Shown here: piece after piece, positions 30,935-35,837 of the stretch
Layout: each line of letters begins with the position of its first letter
Position numbering within the stretch: position 1 is the stretch's first letter
Assembly: GCA_009691305.1 (NCBI GenBank)
Contig: SICS01000011.1
Span: 1 to 35,837, forward strand
Direction: 5' to 3'
DNA length: 35,837 nt
Origin: Candidatus Peribacteria bacterium
GTDB lineage: Bacteria; Patescibacteriota; Gracilibacteria; Peribacterales; Peribacteraceae
Notes under the pieces: generated by a model
What the model saw: only the letters and a program-made list of their open reading frames with translations
Database searches by the model: none
What the model was told of the DNA's origin: nothing
Translations under genes and position numbers: made by a program

Positions 30935-31516
30935 TCAGAACCTCCACGGCACCAATTCATCCACGAGCACCGACCCGACTGTCGACGGGTCCAGCAGAAT
31001 CGGAGCGAGTGTCAGCAGCGTGAGGGCGAGCAGGACGCCTGCAAGATTCACGCGCTCGATCCGCCTCCAGGGACCACATGCTTCCGAAGACTGCAGAAGA
31101 TGCAGCTTCACGTTCACAAAGACGCCCAGGAGATGCCACAGGATTTCCACGCGGGGCACGAGCAGAATGAGCCCACGGAGGACACTCACTTCAATCCGCA
31201 GCATGCCGCTCAGCGCGACGATGCCCGCCGCGTCGTGATGCAGGTACACCGACAACGTGAGGCCAACTGTGAGCATCAGGATATCGAAGAGCCCTTCACG
31301 GAACGTGGAGAGCAGTGTCCGCTTCCATGAGCGATGGTGGATCTCGCGGTACTTCACGATGTCGAGCCCGGCGTGGGCGGCGGTCAGCAGGGCAAAGAGA
31401 CCGACGTTGAACAGCGCAGCAGCAATGAGCGTGAGCGCGATGTACCCCGCGTGGAACGCAGGCAGGTCGTCGTGGTCCATGGCGAAGCCTTTCAATCGTA
31501 GTGCGAGATTGTGCAT
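30935..31516 (-). CDS. hypothetical multi-pass membrane protein
   Basis: A 193-residue protein with four likely membrane segments near 23-47, 72-105, 112-135 and 160-182. Charged loops include KYREIHHRSWKRTLLSTFREG. I recognise no family and see no catalytic motif. The ATG at 31516 follows TATAAT at 31534-31539 by 17 nt, part of a good promoter. It is downstream of the pyruvyl transferase gene on the same strand and convergent with the TsaE-HD gene. Confidence 0.65.
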   Translation of the reverse strand: MHNLALRLKGFAMDHDDLPAFHAGYIALTLIAAALFNVGLFALLTAAHAGLDIVKYREIHHRSWKRTLLSTFREGLFDILMLTVGLTLSVYLHHDAAGIVALSGMLRIEVSVLRGLILLVPRVEILWHLLGVFVNVKLHLLQSSEACGPWRRIERVNLAGVLLALTLLTLAPILLDPSTVGSVLVDELVPWRF

Positions 31517-31533
31517 GTTTGTGATACTTTCCT

Positions 31534-31561
31534 ATTATAACATATTTATATATTTTCGCAA
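31534..31561 (-). promoter_or_regulatory. promoter of the membrane-protein gene
   Basis: TTGCGA (31556-31561), a 16-nt spacer and TATAAT (31534-31539), with TG one base upstream of the -10 (extended -10). It overlaps the stop codon of the pyruvyl transferase gene. Confidence 0.6.
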
Positions 31562-32479
31562 TTCCTCCTCTCCCACCCGCACAGCAGCGCGCAGAGGCTC
31601 CGACCCATCTGCTTGGAGAGAGCGCAACACATCAAGCTTATCCCCCGGTGCCTGTGGGACTGCTTCAAACGGGATGTGCAGACCGAGCGCTGCGACTGCA
31701 CCGTGGTAGCGAGCGGTGATCACGAGCGCGGTATCGGCCAGTGCTGCAGAGAGTTCGTCGATCGAGCTGGCAGATTTGATGGAACAGCGCGGGCCAATCT
31801 TCTCGCACAAAGATCTGCAAAGAATCTGTTCAGAGACTGATCCAGGATCGAGGGACACGATGTTCACTGCTTTGGTCGAATGCCGCTCCGCGGCCGACAG
31901 CACAATAGATCGGAACGACTCATCGGCGTTCCCACGCGGAATGACCGTGAGAAGGTTTCCAGCAGTGTTCCGAGCTGCATCAGGAATCAATGACAAGACA
32001 GGATCAAACGAGATAATGACCCTAGCCCTAGCCCAACCCCTAGCCCTTTGTGCACTCTCCGGATCTCTCACAGAGATGAACGCCGCATGCGAGATGGCAC
32101 TCTTGGCACACCACTCCCCCACCCCCGTTGTCACCGGGCCTATCCCTTGGAAAGCCAACACGACCCTTTTGCGCAGCAACCTCGCTACGAACGAGTGCCA
32201 CCACCAGAGCAGGCAGGCCTTGGAGGATTCGACATCTGTGAAGAGCGATCCGCCACCGAAGACGACGGCCCTGCATCGTACATATGCCCAGAGCGTGTGC
32301 AGCCAGGGCGTCGTCAGCAATGACCGAACGCCAAAGGGAAGGCGCGGCACCTCGCCATCGCCAGGTGAGGCAGAGAGGACTGTCCACTGCACATCGGGAA
32401 ATGCCTTCAGGAAATACTCCTTCAGGGCTTCATCGCCAAGATTGTCGACGCCGTAGTTGCCAACGAGGAGACAGCGCAT
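31535..32479 (-). CDS. polysaccharide pyruvyl transferase (CsaB-like)
   Basis: Adds a ketal pyruvate from PEP to a cell-wall sugar; in bacteria with S-layers this modification anchors SLH-domain proteins. The 314-residue sequence has LVGNYGVDNLGDEALKEYF at the start, VVFGGGSLFTD, FQGIGPVTTG and SVRDPESAQ. ITARYHGAVAALGLHIPF near the C terminus is also typical of the family. It lies 11 nt downstream of the rplS stop and may be cotranscribed with it. The stretch ARGWARAR is encoded by a low-complexity CCTAGCC repeat (32020-32047). Whether a pyruvylated polymer or SLH proteins exist in this organism cannot be seen here. Confidence 0.85.
   Translation of the reverse strand: MRCLLVGNYGVDNLGDEALKEYFLKAFPDVQWTVLSASPGDGEVPRLPFGVRSLLTTPWLHTLWAYVRCRAVVFGGGSLFTDVESSKACLLWWWHSFVARLLRKRVVLAFQGIGPVTTGVGEWCAKSAISHAAFISVRDPESAQRARGWARARVIISFDPVLSLIPDAARNTAGNLLTVIPRGNADESFRSIVLSAAERHSTKAVNIVSLDPGSVSEQILCRSLCEKIGPRCSIKSASSIDELSAALADTALVITARYHGAVAALGLHIPFEAVPQAPGDKLDVLRSLQADGSEPLRAAVRVGEEELRKYINML
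32020..32047. repeat. CCCTAG-word repeat inside the pyruvyl transferase gene
   Basis: Four CCTAGCCC-like words in 28 nt, in frame and encoding an R/A/G-rich stretch. It resembles the word-repeat spacers seen between genes. Confidence 0.65.
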
Positions 32480-32490
32480 AGTCCCGTAGG

Positions 32491-32928
32491 TTACTCCTTC
32501 TTCTCTTCTGCTGCAGGAGCGGCTGCGACGACCTCTTCGACCGGTGTGGCAATGGCGCCTGCGAACTCATCCGACGTCGTGAAGCGCTCGCTCAAGCGTG
32601 CGGCCTTGCCCTTCCGTCCACGGAGAAAGTTAAGGCGTGCGCGGCGGACTTTGGCGATCTTCTTCACTTCAATCTTTTCGACCATCGGGGAGTGCATCGG
32701 GAAGACTTTTTCGACCCCAACGTCGGAGACTATGCGGCGCACGGTAAACGAGGCATCGGTCTGACTGTGCCCACGGTGGATGCCGATGATCAGGCCTTCG
32801 AAGATCTGGGTGCGCTCCTTCTCCCCTTCCTTGATCCGTTCGTGCACGCGCACGGTGTTGCCCACCTCGACGAGGGGAACTTTGCGGAGGTACTTGGCAG
32901 CCTGTGTATGGAGCAATCCTGAGGTCAA
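32491..32928 (-). CDS. rplS: 50S ribosomal protein L19
   Basis: Large-subunit protein at the 30S-50S interface. The 145-residue product has VGNTVRVHERIKEGEKERTQIFEGLIIGIH, VRRIVSDVGVEKVFPMHSP and AKVRRARLNFLRGRKGKAARLSE. It ends with an acidic/alanine tail (VVAAAPAAEEKKE) of about 30 residues beyond most L19 proteins. No ATG fits; the start is probably TTG at 32928, with another TTG at 32916 possible. TATACC lies 11 nt upstream. It is followed after 11 nt by the pyruvyl transferase gene. Confidence 0.94.
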   Translation of the reverse strand: MTSGLLHTQAAKYLRKVPLVEVGNTVRVHERIKEGEKERTQIFEGLIIGIHRGHSQTDASFTVRRIVSDVGVEKVFPMHSPMVEKIEVKKIAKVRRARLNFLRGRKGKAARLSERFTTSDEFAGAIATPVEEVVAAAPAAEEKKE

Positions 32929-32978
32929 AGCCCAAGTAGGGTATAGGGGGATTTCTGTAGCCGCAAGGCATTGTTTCG

Positions 32979-33057
32979 GGTTTCGAGTGACGGATTACGG
33001 GTAGAGAAAAGCTCTCTGTACTCGAAACTCGCAACCCGTAACCCGCAACCCGCAACC
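32979..33057. repeat. GCAACCC-word inverted repeat upstream of rplS
   Basis: GTTTCGAGT and GATTACGGG words face ACTCGAAAC and tandem GCAACCC/GTAACCC words, with an AGAG-AAAAG-CTCT turn. The final word overlaps the stop codon (33057-33059) of the HTH gene. 33031-33057 nearly duplicates 15914-15940 inside the pilus ATPase gene. Confidence 0.75.
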
Positions 33058-33644
33058 TACTTCCCCTGCGCTTCGGCAATCTTGTCCGCCATCGTATTCA
33101 AAACGGTAATGTGGCGCGGATCGTTCAAAATCTCGAGGATGAACCTGTCTTTGAGGCTCAACCGGTAGAGGAAATCCGCCTCCGGAAAGATCGAGTACTT
33201 CACGTGCTTCATCTGAGGGTCCTGGAGCAGCAGAGCCTCGACCAGCTCCTTCTTCACTCCACCAACGATGAGCAGGTCGACCTTGCTCTCGGTACCGGCG
33301 AATGACCCCGCGAGGATGATGAGCGAAATGTTTGGGAAGTTCTTGAGGCTAGCGACGATTGGACTCTCGGCCTGCACTTCCTTGCTAAAGAGGTTCCGCA
33401 AGTCCGCATACAGCGAGAATTCGGTATCCACGCGGTAATATTTCTTCCGGTTGCGGTGCCGTGCCTTCACCAAACCCACGCGGCGGAGGTTCTCGAGCTC
33501 CCGGCGGATGCTGTTGATCTGTTCGCCAAGAAGACGGGTCAATTCACGGATGAAGTATTCACTCTCGGGATGCAGCAGGAATGTCGAGAGGAGCTTAACT
33601 CGCGTCTGCGACGAAAACAGTGCTTTGAGAGTGGAGGAAGACAT
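33057..33644 (-). CDS. HTH regulator with degenerate nucleotidyltransferase-like domain
   Basis: A 195-residue protein. The N terminus (about 5-75) is a winged helix of the ArsR-like type: KALFSSQTRVKLLSTFLLHP, then YFIRELTRLLGEQINSIRRELENLRRVGLV and RKKYYRV. The C-terminal part (about 95-170) resembles a minimal nucleotidyltransferase: IILAGSFAGTESKVDLLIVG. The first catalytic aspartate of the usual GS-x(n)-SDIDLLIVG motif is lysine, so catalysis is doubtful. This pairing is found in archaea and candidate-phyla bacteria and is thought to be regulatory. ATG at 33644 is preferred; GTG at 33656 is possible. A perfect palindrome 17 nt upstream suggests autoregulation. Confidence 0.8.
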   Translation of the reverse strand: MSSSTLKALFSSQTRVKLLSTFLLHPESEYFIRELTRLLGEQINSIRRELENLRRVGLVKARHRNRKKYYRVDTEFSLYADLRNLFSKEVQAESPIVASLKNFPNISLIILAGSFAGTESKVDLLIVGGVKKELVEALLLQDPQMKHVKYSIFPEADFLYRLSLKDRFILEILNDPRHITVLNTMADKIAEAQGK

Positions 33645-33661
33645 GTGTCTGATCACAAACA

Positions 33662-33675
33662 GTACTCATGAGTAC
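33662..33675. promoter_or_regulatory. candidate operator of the HTH regulator
   Basis: GTACTCATGAGTAC is a perfect 14-bp palindrome 17 nt before the ATG. The half site recurs as GTACTCAT near 33718-33725. TATACT on the minus strand at 33698-33703 may be the -10 of the same gene. Confidence 0.5.
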
Positions 33676-33913
33676 ATGCACAGCGCAAGAAAAGTATACG
33701 ACAGTACGAACATTTTACGTACTCATTGTTCATGGCTATATAGAGCCAGAAAGTAACTTATTTGATGTAATAATTTAGTTTGATTGAACACAAAATCTAC
33801 TCACTTAATTTCGCAATTGTGTCGTAGTGCTACTCGGCTTCGCGAGGGCAATGCGGCATACCAATACGCCCGGAACCCTAGGGCAAAGCCAAAGAGAGAA
33901 CTTGCCAGGATTG
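33676..33913. other. gene-free A/T-rich divergent region
   Basis: About 240 nt between the HTH regulator and the VirB6-like gene. It holds a second GTACTCAT half site and a GGCT-N6-AGCC hairpin (33733-33746). Otherwise I see nothing. Confidence 0.35.
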
Positions 33914-33942
33914 TTGAACGGAAAGCCAAAAAGTGCTATACT
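33914..33942 (+). promoter_or_regulatory. promoter of the VirB6-like gene
   Basis: TTGAAC (33914-33919), a 17-nt spacer ending in TGC, and TATACT (33937-33942). The -10 ends 10 nt before ATG 33953. Confidence 0.65.
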
Positions 33943-33952
33943 TATGAGATTT

Positions 33953-35785
33953 ATGTGCGGTAAAAAGCTTCTCCACCGCGCTCTGCAATCTGCCACGATC
34001 AGTGTGGCCTTGTTCGTACCGCAAGTGGTAATGGCACAGGTGGCCGGCACGGGAGGCGTCTTGCGTACTAGCCTTCCCACCACAATCGTCGCCGGGACGG
34101 TCGGGCTGGGGAAGATGCTCATCCTGATCCTGAACTTCTTCGCGTGGTTCCTGCTCTCGTTGCTCGAGATCGTCATGAACCCCGAATTCATGTTCGGGAT
34201 GAATGCGGATGCTGCGGGGGTGCCAAACATGAACCTCGTGAACATGCTGCACGAGATCTGGCAGTTCACGCGCGACTTGGTGAACATCGGGTTTGCCATG
34301 GCCCTGATCGTCGGGGCGATCATGATGATCGTCACGGCGGACGGCTCCAAGCTCAAGGAACACGCCAAGAACTTCGTCATCGCCATCGTCCTGGTCAACT
34401 TCTCGTGGTTCATCCCGCGCGTCATCTTCGACGTTTCACAGGTGCTCACCTACACGGTCTACCAAATCCCCTCCCTCATGAACAATGGCGGAGCCTGCAC
34501 CCGTCCGCCGGAAGATGATGAGGAAGGGGATCAGCCGTGCGACGTGGTTGTCGATTACCGGTTCCTCGAGGGGACCGAAGAGGTCGATGATGGCGTGGAC
34601 GGGTGGAAATGCCCCTTCAAACCCCTCGTGTGCTACCGACGGGTACCGATCAACCGAGCGGACGTGGCCGTCAGCGGCACCACAAGGATCTTCCACGGGC
34701 TCGTCGTCAACCACGCGCGGCTGCAATGGCTGATCGGACGTTTGCCGACGGAAGTGGACCCCGCGTTGCCGCCGAACGCACCTCTCACGGAGGTCCTGCA
34801 AATCCTGGCGTCGACGGTCCTGAAGGTCATGCTTGTGCTGATCCTCCACATTGCCATCGTCTTTCCGCTCGCAGCGATGGTCGCCGCGTTCTTCATCCGA
34901 ATCCCCGTGATCTGGATCAGCATGGCATTCATGCCCCTCGTCGCGCTGGGCTTTGCGTTCCCAAAGCTCCGTGAAGGTGAGTACGGCGACCTCTTCTGGA
35001 AATGGCAGGAACACTTTCTCCAGGCCGTCTTCCTGCCTGCGAAAGTCGCGATCCCGTTCGTGATCGGCTTCATCATGGTCAATGCCGGAGCGAATCTCCC
35101 GCCGCCGCCCGCGATCGGACCGATACCGGTACTGTCGCTCTTCGCCGGCGTCCGTGACCTGTGGCAGTTTCTCTGGATGGGCATCGCACTCTTCATTATC
35201 TGGAAATACAGCTTCCAGGCACTTGCAGAAGACAAGGCGGGCTTCATGGGCCACTTCACCGAGACCATCAAGGGCGTCGGCTCCGGCATCGGCAGCTTCG
35301 CCGCCCAGGCACCGTTCAGCATCCCGTTCATCCCCGTGCCGGGCCGCGGCAACCAGTCGCCGCTCGCGCTCTCGCATGCGCTTGACCCGCGCCGTGCGGC
35401 GTCGCACATGCGCAGCTCCGGTGAACTGCCAAGAATGGATGCACTGTTCCGCGACAACCGCACGCGCCCACCGCAAAACCAGGCAATCCAGAAGATCATG
35501 ACGTCCCATGACGAAACGATCACCATCCAGCAGACACTCTCGAAGGGAACGGGCGCGGGTACGCCCGCGGATCAAACAAACGCGCTGCGGCAGTCCCTGC
35601 AGCAGTTGCAACGGCACCATGGCACGAATGCACAATTCCAGACACTCTCGAACCGTCAGGTGCTGGAGGAACTGCTCCGCGTTGGCGCGTTGTCCACTGC
35701 AGAACAGACACGGATCCGTACTGTCCTCGACAACCCGAACAATGCCGGACTCATGGCCGCAGAGTTCCGGACACCCGTGCTCTAA
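33953..35785 (+). CDS. large VirB6/TrbL-like membrane protein
   Basis: A 610-residue protein with a signal peptide (about 1-30; basic start, then ISVALFVPQVVMAQ) and at least seven hydrophobic segments. Examples are VGLGKMLILILNFFAWFLLSLLEIVM, IGFAMALIVGAIMMIV, MLVLILHIAIVFPLAAMVAAFFI and FLWMGIALFIIWKY. A loop after segment 3 has four cysteines and an acidic patch (PPEDDEEGD). The last 150 residues are polar and Q/R/T-rich. The topology matches the channel-type VirB6/TrbL proteins of type IV secretion, and similar proteins accompany pilus genes in candidate-phyla bacteria. No sequence motif proves this. An in-frame ATG at 33944 is possible; 33953 suits the -10 at 33937-33942. Confidence 0.6.
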   Translation: MCGKKLLHRALQSATISVALFVPQVVMAQVAGTGGVLRTSLPTTIVAGTVGLGKMLILILNFFAWFLLSLLEIVMNPEFMFGMNADAAGVPNMNLVNMLHEIWQFTRDLVNIGFAMALIVGAIMMIVTADGSKLKEHAKNFVIAIVLVNFSWFIPRVIFDVSQVLTYTVYQIPSLMNNGGACTRPPEDDEEGDQPCDVVVDYRFLEGTEEVDDGVDGWKCPFKPLVCYRRVPINRADVAVSGTTRIFHGLVVNHARLQWLIGRLPTEVDPALPPNAPLTEVLQILASTVLKVMLVLILHIAIVFPLAAMVAAFFIRIPVIWISMAFMPLVALGFAFPKLREGEYGDLFWKWQEHFLQAVFLPAKVAIPFVIGFIMVNAGANLPPPPAIGPIPVLSLFAGVRDLWQFLWMGIALFIIWKYSFQALAEDKAGFMGHFTETIKGVGSGIGSFAAQAPFSIPFIPVPGRGNQSPLALSHALDPRRAASHMRSSGELPRMDALFRDNRTRPPQNQAIQKIMTSHDETITIQQTLSKGTGAGTPADQTNALRQSLQQLQRHHGTNAQFQTLSNRQVLEELLRVGALSTAEQTRIRTVLDNPNNAGLMAAEFRTPVL

Positions 35786-35811
35786 CCCTCCCCTGATTCC
35801 CCCCAGACACG

Positions 35812-35837
35812 ATGAGTACCGAAGTCGGACGACCATC
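35812..35837 (+). CDS. possible 5' end of the next gene
   Basis: ATG at 35812, 26 nt after the VirB6-like stop, opens a frame MSTEVGRP that runs off the window. Too short to identify; same strand as the VirB6-like gene, so likely an operon partner. Confidence 0.3.

Noticed and set aside
32669-33079. 136-residue minus-strand ORF beginning with an RLRVAGYGLRV stretch
   Set aside because: The stretch is a translation of the GCAACCC word repeat, and the rest is a frame-shadow of rplS.
34436-35836. 466-residue minus-strand ORF
   Set aside because: Very rich in R, D, H and E; it is the complement of the VirB6-like gene, which has a promoter, signal peptide and membrane helices.
1-35837. CRISPR array
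   Set aside because: No evenly spaced direct repeats with unique spacers; all repeats seen are inverted word repeats or dispersed palindromes.
1-35837. tRNA or rRNA genes
   Set aside because: TTCGA-containing hairpins such as 1715-1731 lack a cloverleaf; no rRNA-like stretch was seen.

Overview
The window is a tightly packed bacterial chromosome segment with a GC content in the mid to high 50s by eye. It encodes housekeeping genes mixed with envelope and pilus genes. TGA is used as an ordinary stop (for example tyrS and rpsT), so the standard code applies. Several protein types here recur in Patescibacteria (CPR): a short S20, a baseplate-J-like membrane protein, a sigma-region-4/HARE protein, and a VirB6-like membrane protein. 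Near-absence of Shine-Dalgarno sites and an intact peptidoglycan pathway point the same way. My best guess is a Peregrinibacteria/Peribacteria-like organism. That placement is inference, because no rRNA gene is present.

Layout. 1-8223 is a minus-strand run, in transcription order: lipoprotein, recA, NUDIX hydrolase, dnaB, mraY, gap, fbp and a truncated hypothetical gene. 8351-12751 holds a small coiled-coil gene, a sigma-4/HARE regulator, ruvX, rpsT and the divergent glmS. 12942-19418 holds a class B penicillin-binding protein, a GspE/PilT-type ATPase, a FecR/Ig-like surface protein and an RluD-type pseudouridine synthase. 19419-22655 holds a structured non-coding region, a GNAT-like protein, tyrS, a small overlapping gene, and a tiny minus-strand transcription unit with its own promoter and terminator. 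22656-27178 is the minus-strand series pgk, baseplate-J-like protein, YdcF-like protein and Xer recombinase. 27226-32479 holds a polyprenyl-phosphate sugar-1-phosphate transferase, an M23 peptidase, a TsaE-HD fusion, a membrane protein and a polysaccharide pyruvyl transferase. The window ends with rplS, an HTH/nucleotidyltransferase-like regulator and a large VirB6/TrbL-like membrane protein.

How the genes fit together. fbp, gap and pgk serve lower glycolysis or gluconeogenesis; gap has a GapB-like NADP signature, which suggests the gluconeogenic direction. glmS feeds UDP-GlcNAc to mraY and to the second prenyl-phosphate transferase, and the PBP, M23 peptidase and pyruvyl transferase build or modify the wall. 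dnaB, recA, ruvX and xer form the DNA maintenance set.

The most unusual signals are not protein families. (1) At least thirteen genes have a -10-like hexamer 6-9 nt before the start codon, which implies widespread leaderless mRNAs. (2) Many spacers are built from one short word repeated on one arm and complemented on the other. They fill the gap between one stop codon and the next -10 box, and two such low-complexity tracts also lie in frame inside genes. (3) A self-contained 136-nt unit at 22464-22633 may make a small RNA or an 18-residue basic peptide. (4) recA is preceded by paired palindromes resembling an undescribed SOS operator, and a separate 20-bp palindrome occurs three times nearby.
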